A stretch of 64,000 bases of DNA from Dama dama (lineage: Eukaryota > Chordata > Mammalia > Artiodactyla > Cervidae), in the NCBI RefSeq assembly GCF_033118175.1, contig NC_083698.1:74431001-74495000 (forward strand), given 5' to 3'. Position 1 is the stretch's first letter. Every line of letters starts with the position of its first letter. The translations under genes and the position numbers were made by a program. Below, one piece after another: positions 32,181 to 43,060 of this stretch. The notes beneath the pieces are model-generated. The model was not told the DNA's origin. It made no database searches and saw only the letters and a list, made by a program, of their open reading frames with translations.

Positions 32181-32429
32181 AACAATAACTAAGTGACCTG
32201 CAGCTGCTTGTTCTGGACGCTGAGGAGGAAGCAAAGACAAGTTGGAGCTCGGTCAGAGAGTGCCAGCCAGGATAAATGACACAGAGACCCCATACCAACC
32301 AAATGCCCAGCAACCCCCACCTTGAAGAGTAGGGAAAACAGTTAGGGAAAAGAAAAGGAGTGTTCTCAGAGGATCCAGACACCTAAAAATACCATCCAAA
32401 CTCCAACCCAGCAGATCATAAAGAGATTT
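32181..32429. other. Unclassified spacer between L2 pieces
   Basis: No clear repeat or gene; may still be eroded L2. Confidence 0.35.
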
Positions 32430-32866
32430 GCATCCTATAAAGAGAGTCCACTATGTTCTAGGCATGGTTCCAGACACTGGCAAAGAGATGGGTCCTTGGT
32501 CTAAGTTCGTAAGTTAGAAGGGAAGATGGACAGTAGACACATAAGTTAAAAAAACATGTACAACAAAGCAGGTGGTCCTAAGGGGTGTAAGAATAGAGGG
32601 CAAGTTGATGGAAGAGAGCACAGTGTAAACAGATGGTCAGGGAAAGCCTTTTGGAAAGTCTGCTGTTTCGTTAACACAGGGGGCAAGCTCAGGGAACTGG
32701 CAGACATCTCCCAGGTTGAAGGAACAGCATGAGAGATGAGAATGTATCCCACGCATTCTAGGAAGAACGAGGAGATTGGGGACTGGGACCCGGTGTGCAG
32801 GACAAGGAGAGAGTGAGGCAGGAGCTGGAGGTCCAGTTATGTAGCACCATGGAGGCCAAGAAGTAA

Positions 32867-33176
32867 AAGTGAAAGTCACTCAGTTGTGTGTGACTCTGCA
32901 ACCCCATGGACTATACATACAGTCCATGGAATTCTCAAGCCCAGAATACTGGAGTGGGTAGCCTTTCCCTCCTCTGGGGGATCTTCCCAACCCAGGGATT
33001 GAACCCAGGTCTCCCGCATTGCAGGTGGATTCTTTACCAGCTGAGCCACAAGGGAAGCCCAAGAATACTGGAGTGGGTAGCCTATCCTCCTCCAGCAGAT
33101 ATTCCTGACCCAGGAATTGAACCTGTGTCTCCTGCATTGCAGGCAGATTCTTTACCAATGGAGCTATCAGGGAAGC
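32867..33176 (-). mobile_element. Bov-A2 SINE nested in L2
   Basis: Dimeric Bov-A2 in reverse orientation. Two copies of the GATCTTCC/GATATTCC..GACCC block each end in GAGCCACAAGGGAAGCCC or GAGCTATCAGGGAAGC, the first monomer beginning near GTGAAAGTCACTCAGTTGTG. L2 resumes directly after it. Confidence 0.9.
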
Positions 33177-33243
33177 TAAGAAAGGGGTCTGAATTTCATT
33201 GCAAGCAGAGTGGAACCATTGAGGGATTGTAGGCAAAGAAATA

Positions 33244-33612
33244 CAGTAAGTCCCCTACATACAATTGAGATCCACTCCAAGAGTGCATCTGTAAGTCCAA
33301 TTTGTTTGTAAGTCCGACAAGTTTAGCCTGGGCACTCAATTAACACAACTGGCTGTATGGGACATCACTGCTGCACGTCCGTCACTGCTGCTTTTATGCT
33401 TGCTGCCGGACATCCTGAGCTTGAAATAAAGATACGGTACTCTATAAGGTACTGTACAGCGAAGTACACAAAAGCACAACCGTTGTAGAGGACGCATGCA
33501 TGTGACAGTGTGTGCCCGACACGTCAACTAACTTATGTAACTGAACATGGGAACACATGTTCTCATCTTTGAAGGTATGCAACTTGAAGGTTCACGTGCA
33601 GGGGACTTACTG
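33244..33612. mobile_element. Tigger-like Tc1/mariner nonautonomous transposon
   Basis: Inverted termini CAGTAAGTCCCCTACATAC (left) and GTGCAGGGGACTTACTG (right) enclose about 330 bases containing repeated TGTAAGTCC-type motifs. A TA precedes the left end; the right-hand TA is not intact. No transposase frame. It lies inside L2. Confidence 0.8.
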
Positions 33613-34790
33613 AAACAGGATTTGTGATTGCTGTGTGTTGTGCTTATGCTACACGCCAGCACCTAAAACAATGCCTGACACCTAGCAGATATTTCATCAG
33701 TATCATTTGGACTGCTGTAAAAGAAGAGATTTGGACAAGAAATGCAGGAAACTGGTTAGTGGTCAAGTGCAAAAGGCAAGTGATCATGGTAGATTAGATA
33801 GGAGTGGTGGTGCTGGATGAGGCAGGTGAAGCAAAGGAAGAGTGACTTGCTGAAAGCTAGACTGCAGTCAGAGAGAGAGAGAGAAATCGGGGACTCAAAG
33901 GCATCTGGCCTGAGCAACTGGAAAGACAGTTGTCTCTTACAGAGATCACTCCCAGGGCGGGGAGGGTGTAAGCAGGTTTGGGGCGTGAAAATCCAGAGTT
34001 GTGTTTTGCACCTGTAAATTTAACTTTAGTGTGGCATTCAAGGGGTGGTGCTGCTGGTGGCATATGTAAGTCTGGCATTCTGGGAATGAGTCAGGACTGG
34101 GGAAATAAACGAGATCATCAGCAAGAAGGCAGTATTGAGACTGAAGGAAGGAATACATAGGTAAGAACAGACCTGACAGCCAGGACCTTCCTGGAGAATT
34201 CCATCATGTAGGGGTCAAAAATCAGTACGTCAGCAGGGATAAAAGCTCAGGGGCCATCAAGAGAGCCTAAGAAAGCAGACCCAAGGAGACAGTAAAGAAA
34301 AAAAAAAAAAAAACTACCAGGAGTATCCAGCATCCTAGAAGCCAGGAGCATGAGAAAGAGGGACTGGCCCTGAGTGTGAGATGTTGTTGGGAGACCAGAA
34401 GACTGGGATGGAGAACTGACCACATAGGAGTACAGGGCAAAGAGCACCGGTGATCATCATGGGAAGAGTAGAAGGAAGGGGACAGAAGCCGGGATGGGAT
34501 GCTGTCGAGAGAGGCCAAGAGAGAGTTGAGGCCAGGGCACCAGAGAGCCTCAAAGGAACTGACAGTGCTCTGGTCTCATGCTGCATGGCAGGTATTTGTT
34601 TTTGATTCATAATCTACATATGTGCTAAACGTGTCATCTGTCTGAATCAAATATTACAAATTAAAATATGTCTTTACAGGCTAAGAAAGAGAGAGTGAAG
34701 AAACCCAGTGTAGAAAACTTTTTCAAGCTGTGTTATAGAAGAGGAAAGAGACCATCCATGGTGGGGAGAATGGAGTCAGGAAGGATCTAT

Positions 34791-35020
34791 AAAATGTGAT
34801 ATGGTAACAGCACACTTGTGTGCCAACTGCGTCTATAACTATCGTCCCCTTTACCTGCAGGTGCTGTGTCTGGCTGTGGACAGAGGCGGCACCGAGGGGT
34901 GGGGTAAGGGGAGAAAATGCCAGCAAAAGCCTCAATTTTTTTTTTCTCAACTTTGAAAAACTCACTTCCACAAAAATGTGATTGGAATAGAAGGGGAAAT
35001 TTGTTTGTTAAGTAGTTTTA
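34791..35020. other. Unique spacer
   Basis: No feature recognised; a T9 run lies near 34938. Confidence 0.4.
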
Positions 35021-35038
35021 AGTTCTAATGGCAAAGGG

Positions 35039-35246
35039 GGATTTCCCTGGTGGTCCAGTGGCTAAGACTCTGCGCTCCCAATGCAAGGGGCCCAGGTTCA
35101 AACCCAGGTTGGAGAACTAGATCCCACAAGCAGCATCTGAGTCTGCGTGTCACAACTAAAGATCCCATGTGCCGCAATGAAAATCAAAGATCCCACGGCA
35201 ACTAAGACCTAGCGCAGCCAAATAAATAAATATAAATATTTTTAAA
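35039..35246 (+). mobile_element. CHR-2-type SINE, long form, with TSD
   Basis: GGATTTCCCTGGTGGTCCAG, TAAGACTCTGCGCTCCC, GGTTCAAACCCAGG (B-box site), CTAGATCCCACAAGC, then (AAAT)-type tail. The 18-base repeat with two mismatches (AGTTctAATGGCAAAGGG/AGTTttGATGGCAAAGGG) flanks it (35021-35038, 35247-35264). Confidence 0.93.
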
Positions 35247-35264
35247 AGTTTTGATGGCAAAGGG

Positions 35265-36190
35265 CATTAGGGATAACAGTAAGGAAAAAGAAAAGTCCTT
35301 TTAAGGATAAAAACCTATTGATTGTGTCCTGCAGTTTTTTGGCTGATCAGTGGATTACAGGAAGGAAGATGACAAATGGCTGGTGGGTACATTAGCTCTG
35401 GTCCTGACAGTAAGCAAGCCAGGTCTAATGTATCTCCCCATGGTTTTTCCCTTTAACCTGAATCTCTGAGTTCCAATATGTAGGACTGAGATTTCTGTTT
35501 CTGAAAATGCTGTGACTTAAACCCCCGAAAGCAAAAGCAGGAAATGTTTGTGCAAGTTAAATGGGTGTCAATTTAAGGACAAAGTGATTGAATTACAATC
35601 CCTGGCCGTGGATGTGAATTTTGGTCTTTTTTTTTTCTTTCACACTCATGATATTTCCCTGACATCTGTGCAATACAAATAGATCTAGAAAGTGTGAAAG
35701 GGAAAATCTGCTCTACTAAATATATAAAAGGGACCCCGCATGAAGTCTCCATGATAGCATTCGTCATCACAGGCCCAGATGGCATCCTTTCCCAGATCTC
35801 CCCACCTTCCCCCACCTCAAATATCAGTTTAAGTTCCATCCACTAATTTTGCCCCAAAATACTGCAGTGCAATGGATGCCTGGTAACACCAGGAGAGCCC
35901 ATGTGTACCAGGAACTCTCATTTTTCAGTCCTCTGTGTGCATCAAACTTGGGGCCAATAAATCAGGAGAAGCATCCTGTGAGCAGCACACATCACTTATT
36001 GCCATGGAATCCAGATGCTTTCTCCAGGGACCTGGGAGCTCAGTGGTCCCTGTGACATCTTGCCAATGAGTGATGACATTACTGTCATCCCACACTGGCT
36101 ACTTATCATTTTCCCTACAGTTCTCAAGTCACAGAACATGACAGCCACTTACCAATACCCACACATCCAAACATTATGGGATGAGATATA
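35265..36190. other. Unique stretch, no gene seen
   Basis: The 88-codon minus-strand frame at 35573-35839 and plus-strand frames at 35849-36275 show no known family; the last one simply reads into the hairpin element. Confidence 0.45.
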
Positions 36191-36274
36191 TATTGGTTTG
36201 GCCAAAAAGTTTGTTTCGGTTTTCCCATACCATCTTGCAGGAAAACCCAAACAAACTTTTTGGCCAAACCAATA
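36191..36274. mobile_element. Palindromic mariner MITE (hairpin, 84 bp)
   Basis: Perfect 26-base inverted repeats at 36191-36216 and 36249-36274 (outer end TATTGGTTTGGCCAAAAAG), with further pairing CGGTTTTCCC against GGAAAACCC near the loop. TA lies at each outer edge, the mariner target site. The RNA would fold into one long stem with a loop of about 14-20 bases. Ruminant elements of this class are known to give the bta-miR-2284/2285 microRNAs; that this copy is processed is inference. Confidence 0.85.
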
Positions 36275-37019
36275 AATTTCCTATCTAGGACTTGGTTTCT
36301 TCAAGTATTTAAGGAGGCTTTAAGAAACAAATGTCAGTGGTCAGAAAGTCTGTGAGACATAAATGTGCACCATAAGCAAAATCAGCAGGTGAGCTGGTTT
36401 GCCTCTATCCATCTTTGCATCTTCACTTGAGAAGCAATGCTCATGAAAAAAGAAGAGGCTGAGACGAGGAGGAAAGTTATGAGGCTCTGACACCTGTATT
36501 TGGTGGGGGAGAGTGGGAGTGGGTGGGCAGTGCTACTACAGGCATGTTTTATGGATGTGACAGGAGGTCAGTGTAGTTAAAAAGAAGAGGCAAAAACAAA
36601 CAAAAGAGCAAAATGAGAAGCAGACAGAAATGGAAAGGTACATTGTTATGAATCTTAGGAAATACTTTTGAGTGTAAGAGTTACTCAATGACCAAACTTA
36701 AAAATGCTTCATAGTAGCTCTTGGAACCTTTGACCATTAAACCCTAAAACTCTAAACATCTGACCCACTGCCCTCCTCACTGGGATCAGAAACTGCCACA
36801 AACTTTTCCCTTCAATATAATAAATTCAGTTTTACAAATAAGAAAGAATTACTGTATTTATAGAGAACAGTGTTAACAGAAGACTTAAAGGGATTATTAG
36901 ATAACCCAGAGACTGACCCACATGGCCCTAAGTATTTCTACTCTCTGTATTGTGAAGTTAAATTCTCATTAATAATTTTCACCCTTCAACTGGTAAAATC
37001 GCATAAACCAAGAAAAACA
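36275..37019. other. Unique stretch, no gene seen
   Basis: No repeat or coding signal recognised. Confidence 0.45.
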
Positions 37020-37130
37020 ATCACAGAATCATGCCGTTAATCCTTTGGGATTACTTGCTTCAACTCCCTCCTTTTAAGGAAGATGAAACTTAACCTCAGA
37101 GAGGAAAAATGATTTGATAAACACCCCCCT
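37020..37130 (+). mobile_element. MIR3/mammalian-SINE-like fragment
   Basis: CACAGAATCATG, TTCAACTCCCTCCTTTTAAGG and GATGAAACTTAACCTCAGAGAGGAAAAATGA parallel the 'CAACCCCTCATTTTACAGATGAGGAAACTGAGGC' pattern. Diverged. Confidence 0.45.
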
Positions 37131-37664
37131 GAACATTTCACACCGTGTTCTCTAAAAGTCCATGAACAGCAAACATACCCAGGACAGGACTATAGAAATG
37201 GTACGTGGGCACTGAAATTCTGGATTTCCTAACCATAAACTGTGCTGTTTTCCAGGATGGACAGGAAGGAAATGATGGGAGAGAAGCAGGGGTCTCTCTG
37301 TTGGGAGATCCCATCAGGGTGGGAGGGGCAGGAAAGAGGATTATCTGTGGGCTAACTGCTGGCTTGTTTCAGAAGCTCAGCTGATGGTGGTTAAAACTGA
37401 TTTGAACAATGGGTCTGGTCAGTGGTTTTCCCTGGATGAGTCTGTCATCCTAGCAAGCTCTGGGTGGTGAGACCAAGAAGTGGAGAGAAGGAGGGCTGAG
37501 GCTGCTCCCCTTTCTAAGTGCAGTTAAGGGCGCACAGAGTGCTTCTATTGGACATGTTTGCTTGTAAGGCCACAGCTAGGACAGGGCAGTGATCACCTTG
37601 ATTTTGTCAACATGGACAATCCAGGTCATCCAAGTGAAAAATAAAGAACCTAAACCTGCAGGAT
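37131..37664. other. Unique stretch, no gene seen
   Basis: No feature recognised. Confidence 0.45.
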
Positions 37665-37810
37665 CTGAACTTGCAGTCTACATGGGTGGGGCTGGAGCCT
37701 CTCTCTGCCTGGATTTGAGTCCCAGCTCACTGGTTCCCTTTAGCGTCTTACATAATCTCTCTGATTTGCCTATATGACTCACGAAGGGAAGGATTCCCAC
37801 CTACCTCCTG
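37665..37810 (+). mobile_element. MIR SINE
   Basis: CTGGATTTGAGTCCCAGCTC, CATAATCTCTCTGATTTGCC and CCCACCTACCTCCTG follow MIR core order. Confidence 0.65.
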
Positions 37811-37879
37811 CCTAAACAAGTAGAGGGCTTTTTTTTCTGACCTGAGGTCCACAGTCAATATTCCTGAGAACACACCATG

Positions 37880-38090
37880 TTCAGGGCAAAGTTTGAGGTG
37901 TTAGAGAGATGAGACAAAAGAAGCTAACAATGCCCTTGTCCTCAAGGAGCTCTCACCAGGAGTGAGACCAGGGGACTGCGCCCATTCACAGCTCATGTAA
38001 CTGCAATATGATAAGTGCTGCCTTAGCGGCATGGACAAAAAGGCTGTGGGAAAACAAGACAGGCAGTGATTCATTATGCTTGGCAGGTAT
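37880..38090 (+). mobile_element. L2 LINE fragment
   Basis: CAGGGCAAAGTTTGAGGTG, AATGCCCTTGTCCTCAAGGAGCTC and TGCAATATGATAAGTGCTGCC are L2 3'-region hallmarks. Confidence 0.7.
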
Positions 38091-39399
38091 TGTTATTCCA
38101 GGATGTTATTTTGATTGTAACTTAAAAAGAAAAAAAGCACACTACTGGGGAAAATTGTGTGGATCAGCATAAATCGATAAACAAATATCCCAACTATCCC
38201 TAAACTGTAAAAATTACTATAAGAACTTGAAAACACTTTGCTTGCCTGTTTAGAATAATTGTTGCCTTATTTTTATAACAGGCAACAGTCCTAGCAAGTT
38301 TTATGAGCAATACCAAATACGATCGGAGAAAGTGGCAGGCTACTAACAACTGCTACCTAGAATTAAACAGTTATCCTGAGTCTTTCATTAAGAGCAAACA
38401 AACAAAATCAATCATTGGAAATCAGCTACAAAAGAGAGGGTGGGAATTGCTAATTAAGCCACAACAAGGAGAAAAATCTGTTATCCAGTTAATCCAACAT
38501 TCTTCTCTATCCCCCACCCCTATTAAATCTCTTGATATAGTGGAAAGAAAATGACCTGTTTGAGTTGTTGGCTAATTTCTTTTATGGGAAATATGCAGAT
38601 GCTGGGGTTAAAAACAATATAGGTGTAAAAATAAACCATAAATTCTATCATCAATCTCTGGTTTGTGCATATGGTTTGGGGTTATAATTAGCCTTGCTAA
38701 ATTTAGTAACTTTTCTTACTTCTCCACCATTATCACACAACACTGGAACTGGATAGGACAGAAATCAGCTAGTCCAACTTACACTACAGGTAAGGAAGGA
38801 GATGCCTGTGACTTGCCTTCCCGTGGTCACATCTGGCCTTTTAGCATTTCCCATAATAGCAGTAATACTGAAGCAAGTACCATAGAAGGTAAATCTTAAA
38901 GCAGTCTTTGAAAACACCCCTCTTTCAAAGCCAGAAGTGTGAGAGGAACCAGGTGATGCTACGTACACACATCGCAGCAGCTGCAGTCCCTCAACACTGA
39001 TGCGGTGATAGGCTGTTTCAGCTCAGAATGTGGTCTCCTTATCCAGTCAATAACGTCACAATCTGAACAAACTTAGGCAATTCGCCTTTATGCAATAACT
39101 ACCCCAGACAAAAACAACAGTCATTCCACAGAGCTGCCAACTTGTACTAGCCTGGGATCCCAGAATTAAGTCAGAACACAGTTTATTAAGCATAACACTC
39201 TGAAGTCCAATATGCCTGAAGGTAGGTCTAGGAATTAAAACAGTGCTATATTGTCCCAATGGCACACTCCGGCGGAGGTAGCAAGCAGAGGAAGAGGGCA
39301 ACAGGGAATTCTACACATTCTATTTCTCTACCAAACAGGCACACACACCATACCAGGGTAGACATGTGGGCTCTAATCCCTTCTTAGTGGAAAACACAC
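38091..39399. other. Unique stretch left of the CpG island
   Basis: No repeat identified with confidence and no open frame of note (83 codons at 38303-38554, unrecognised). If the island promoter fires leftward this would be first-intron sequence. Confidence 0.45.
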
Positions 39400-40853
39400 A
39401 TTTTCAAAATGAATCCCCGATCTAGAACGAATTACCGTAATAGCCACAGCCGGAGCGAGTCCGCTGAGGAGAAACGCAGATCTGGCCACCTGCTTTGAGA
39501 CGCCTTGGACCACGACACTGCCAGGGTCTTTAAAGGCTGGCCTTTTCGGGTAGGGCATCTGCCCTCCTAAATCGCCTCAAGATTCCAGGAAAAGAGAGAA
39601 GATACCTCTCTTAGTCTTTGAACTATGCTGCTCTTCCTGTATCCATTTCTGCTGAACACAGTCTTATCTTTTCAAAGAGAAAAAAAGATAAAAACAAGAG
39701 GAGAATTGCACCACTGCAGATCCCAAGAGAAGTAAGCACAAAACTACAGCAACGTCAAATAATGTCTTCAGCAACTAGGAAAATCCCCACATGCTGTCTG
39801 GTGTCAGCCCAATGCAGACTGGGGCGCGCTGTGCCCGGAATCACAGGAAGCCGGGCAGCTCTGCAGCCTGTGTCCCTGCCAGCTCCCCCCACGCGCTGAA
39901 ATTCGCCAGGAAGAACTTATGATGCCCAGCTTCTGTATGCAAGACAGGCAGGCAGACCACGCACCCAACACACCGCGACTCGGCCGAGGGGCCGCGACAT
40001 CAAAGAGGCAGGGCCATCAGAAGGCACGGGAGGAACGGGGGTTTGAGCCCTCGGATTTTGCTGCATTGTCACGAACCAGGAATGTAGGGGTAGGAGCAAC
40101 TGCACCTCCAGCCAGAAATGGACCGGACGCGTTTTCCCCGGCGGCGCCCTCCCCGCCCGTGCGCAGGTCGCAATACGGTAGGCGACATGACGGGCTGCTC
40201 CCGCTAAAACTCGGGTGGCAGGCCCGGCAAAGCAGCCTGGGACGGGGAGTCGCTGAAACAGCACCCACATCGCGCATCCTCCCCGCCTGCCACCACCCAG
40301 GGGAGCAAGGGCCGCACCTGCCACGCTCCCCCTGAGCGAGCACGAGCAAGCGCTTGCGGGGCTGCGGGCGCTCGCTGGCTAACCCTGGGCATTGCTTGGG
40401 ACACAATTGTCTAAAAGGGAGCCCGAGGCCAACCCAAATCCAGAGCTCTAGTTCACAAGGGGTGGGTGTGGGCTGGTAACGGGGATTACGTAGGTCTCTC
40501 CGCCCCCTCCCCTGATACCTCCTCACCACTGGGAGGGCGCCGGGGGCCGGGGGAGGCGCCACGAACCCGCCTGGGGGCTTCTTTGTTTCTCTCTGTGCCC
40601 GGCAGGAGGGCCCGGTGTGCCAGTTGTACCCAAACCGGGGTCGCCACCCGGGGATGCCTGCCCGGCCCGGGTGGCGCCGCGCCCCAGGCTGACAATTGAA
40701 CCTCGCGGGAGAAGCAAGAGGGTGGGGAGGAGGGTGGATCCCGGACCCTGGGGAGGGAGGGCGCTGACGGGGCCTCCGGAGCGACGGGGAAGCCACCCAG
40801 AGGAGGGCGGGGGAAGGGGCGGTAGGCAGAGTCCCCGCCCGGAGCCCGCTTAC

Positions 40854-40883
40854 CTTGGCAGCTCCGGCCTGGGCACAGATCAT
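40854..40883 (-). CDS. Possible first coding exon, MICAQAGAAK then splice donor
   Basis: On the minus strand an ATG at 40883-40881 opens ten codons (MICAQAGAAK) that end at AAG|GTAAGC, a close match to the mammalian donor consensus (intron start 40853-40848). The ATG has G four bases before it and A after it (GGAGCATGA), a moderate start context. The frame stays open into the putative intron for 288 codons in total, but that reading looks compositional, with low-complexity Pro/Gly/Arg runs. The protein was not recognised. Alternative: the ATG is irrelevant and the exon is noncoding or absent. Confidence 0.3.
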
Positions 40884-40902
40884 GCTCCCATCAGCGCGCA
40901 GG

Positions 40903-40932
40903 TTAGAGACGGGGGGCGCACGTGCCCTGCAT
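40903..40932 (-). other. Short upstream ORF before the candidate start
   Basis: Minus-strand ATG at 40932-40930 in a good context (GCACCATGC) followed by nine sense codons (MQGTCAPRL) and TAA, 19 bases before the candidate ATG at 40883. If this region is transcribed it would sit in the 5' UTR and could lower translation. Confidence 0.25.
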
Positions 40933-41300
40933 GGTGCGCCGGCCGCCGGGGACCTGCCAGGGGGGTGACCGCGGCACCCACCCGCTCTCGTAACGCCCCG
41001 GGTGCCGGGGGAGAGCGGCGGCCACCGCCGCGGCGGACGGGCGCGTGCGATTTGATGAGTGTGTGCGCTAGGAGAGGGCCCGCTGGGTCAGAGACGCACT
41101 GTATTCCTGCTCCAACAACCGCGCCTCATGCGCGGTAACGCAGCGCACTTCATCGCTTTATCCTCCCTCCCGCATCCCCTCCCTCCCTGCCTGCTCCTCT
41201 GTGGGTACCAGACTCCGGAACCAACCACAAGCCGGGCTTGCTCTCATTAACGCTGCCCCGCCCTGCAGCCTCCGCGCACCCCTGTCCCCCGCCCCTGCCG

Positions 41301-41310
41301 TAAATATATA
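41301..41310 (-). promoter_or_regulatory. TATA-like box
   Basis: TATATATTTA on the minus strand, isolated in otherwise GC-rich sequence with a GGGGCGGGG box about 10 bases downstream. A start site would be expected near 41270. Could also be coincidental. Confidence 0.3.
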
Positions 41311-41470
41311 TTGATTCTTGTTACCGCCGGCCCCATCCTTCCACCACTCGGCACGCGCACTGGGCATATCCAGCCCCAACACCAGCCCTTTTGTGTGTGT
41401 GCAAACAGTGCGTTCAGAAAGGTGCCCCAGCGGGTACCCTATGACAGGTGTTCTTGGCCTCGTTCTTACA

Positions 41471-42884
41471 CACTTTCCTGTTATGTATCATTGTGAGCAC
41501 TCACACCTCTCTGGGCACCTTCTTGTATTTGCACCCTAAACACACAAAACAAACATGGTAATTACAAACGCAAAGGATGAAAATAGCCCTCTTCCCGGGA
41601 AAATCTATTGTTGGGCAAGACTAGCTGTCAAACTGGGTTTTACATCGAACTGCAGGCAGTCAGAATGCTGAACTAGAAGGACATAATCTCCAGACTCTGA
41701 CTTTCTGAACCAACTGCATTCTTCACAAAGCTTTTTTATTTCTCCCATTCCCAGCCCAGCATCGTTTATATTAGATGTTGTTCATATCCTGAGAAGTTAT
41801 CTTCTTTCTTTTCTTCCTGTAAACTGAATGCAATCTTCCCTAAACTAAACAAAAGGCAGGCCCTGACTCCAGACTCCTGACTGAACACCAGAGGACAGAG
41901 TCCCAAGTCCCAGACTGTGTGATGGGCTGCTTCTCACTGACTAAACTCTTGGTTTTGAGTTCTCTCTCACAGCCAGAACTTTCCAGAATTGGAAGCCTTG
42001 GAAGATAATGAAGGCATCTTCACCAGCTGTCCCCCTTTCTCCAAGGAGACATGCACATTGTTATCAGAACTTGACTTTCCTCATTCCCCTGGGGATGTGG
42101 GTGCCAGGCCTCTCCCTTCCCTGACAGACAGCCCCTCTCTTTGCCTGTTGCCCTTAGATCTCCCAATCAGATGAGATAAAAGCTGATCACTTTTCAAATC
42201 TCAGCTGAGATCCATGCAGAAAGCTGGGCACACCTTTCCCCAAAAGACTTTTACAGTTCAATTATTATCAACTCCTAGGTGAAGAAAACCCTCCAAGAAC
42301 AAACTAATGCAGGCTGCAGCAGTAAACAGCAATATCAACCAACTGTGTGATGTTTCCAACCAGGGGCTTACATAAAATCAAGAACTCTGCACAAACCAGC
42401 ACCCTCGATTTCTAAATTAGCACAGGATCACCAAACCACAATAAAGGATAATCCCTTTAATTAATAAAGCAGTCAATATTTCATAATAACCATAAAGCAA
42501 AAGTAACCTTTAAAAATTATATAATTTTTTTTAAAAGAAGAGAGAACCAATGACAAGATTTGGGAGAAAACCAGTAAACCCTTCTTCCCAAATTAAAAAA
42601 AGGATAAAAATAAAAATAAAAAAAGGATAATTCTTTGCCTCCACTAATTGCCAGGATGTTCATCTCATTGTTTTCAGTGATGAAGCATCAACTTGGCTCA
42701 GAGATCCTTCTCTCTGTTCTCTCTGTCAAGGAGATAAATTGACAAATCAACATCTCTCATAAAAGTTATTGATGCAACAATCCTGAGATGTGCTTTATTT
42801 TCCTCTGAAGAGTTTCTTTTCTTATACTGAAGGCAAAACTACACAAAGTTTCCCATTTTCACATGTTGAATAGATAAAGTCCTT
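41471..42884. other. Unique AT-rich stretch right of the island
   Basis: No transposon or gene recognised. A-rich imperfect tandem sequence (GGATAAAAATAAAAATAAA type) occurs at 42593-42630. Confidence 0.45.
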
Positions 42885-43060
42885 GTCAAGCACCTTCTAC
42901 ATGCCAAGTGCAGTGGCAGCATACACACACTTGTATTTTGTTCTGTTTATCTCTCACTTCACATGATCTCGTTTATTTCTCATGGTCTGGGAATAGCATC
43001 ATCTTACATTACAGAGGTGAAAAACAAGGCTACATAGGGCTCTATAATTTCCTTATCATC
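42885..43060 (+). mobile_element. MIR SINE
   Basis: CAAGCACCTTCTACATGCCAAG, CATGATCTCGTTTATTTCTCATGG and CATCTTACATTACAGAGGTGAAAAAC follow MIR order. Confidence 0.65.

Larger units (their letters stand above)
32430..34790 (+). mobile_element. Long L2 LINE remnant hosting two younger insertions
   Basis: Successive L2 3'-region blocks in order: CAGACACTGGCAAAGAGATG, CAGGGAAAGCCTTTTGG, GAAGGAACAGCATGAGAG, GGAGCTGGAGGTCC, then (after a SINE) GGAACCATTGAGGGATTGTAGG, then (after a DNA transposon) CTGGCCTGAGCAACTGGAAAG, GCAGGTTTGGGGCG, and finally GTAGAAAACTTTTTCAAGC near 34710. Removing 32867-33176 and 33244-33612 restores one collinear element. Confidence 0.7.
39400..41470. promoter_or_regulatory. 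CpG island, probable promoter of an unidentified gene
   Basis: CpG density and GC content rise sharply against the AT-rich surroundings, with the dense core at about 39820-41300. Many CGCC/GGGCGG-type and CCCGCCC boxes and CG-rich runs (for example 40976-41048) are present. The island carries no SINE or LINE, typical of protected promoters in mammals. On the minus strand a TATATATTTA box (41301-41310) lies upstream of a GC box and a coding-type ATG at 40883. Long frames cross the island on both strands because GC-rich DNA has few stops; they are not evidence of coding. Confidence 0.85.

Noticed and set aside
40017..40883. Minus-strand open frame of 288 codons, the longest in the window
   Set aside because: It lies wholly in the CpG island, is rich in Pro/Arg/Gly/Ala with no domain, and overlaps other long frames on both strands. 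Only its first ten codons, which end at a good splice donor, are kept as a tentative exon.
40617..41138. Plus-strand open frame of 173 codons in the island
   Set aside because: Compositional frame in GC-rich DNA, no recognisable domain, antisense to the better-supported minus-strand start.
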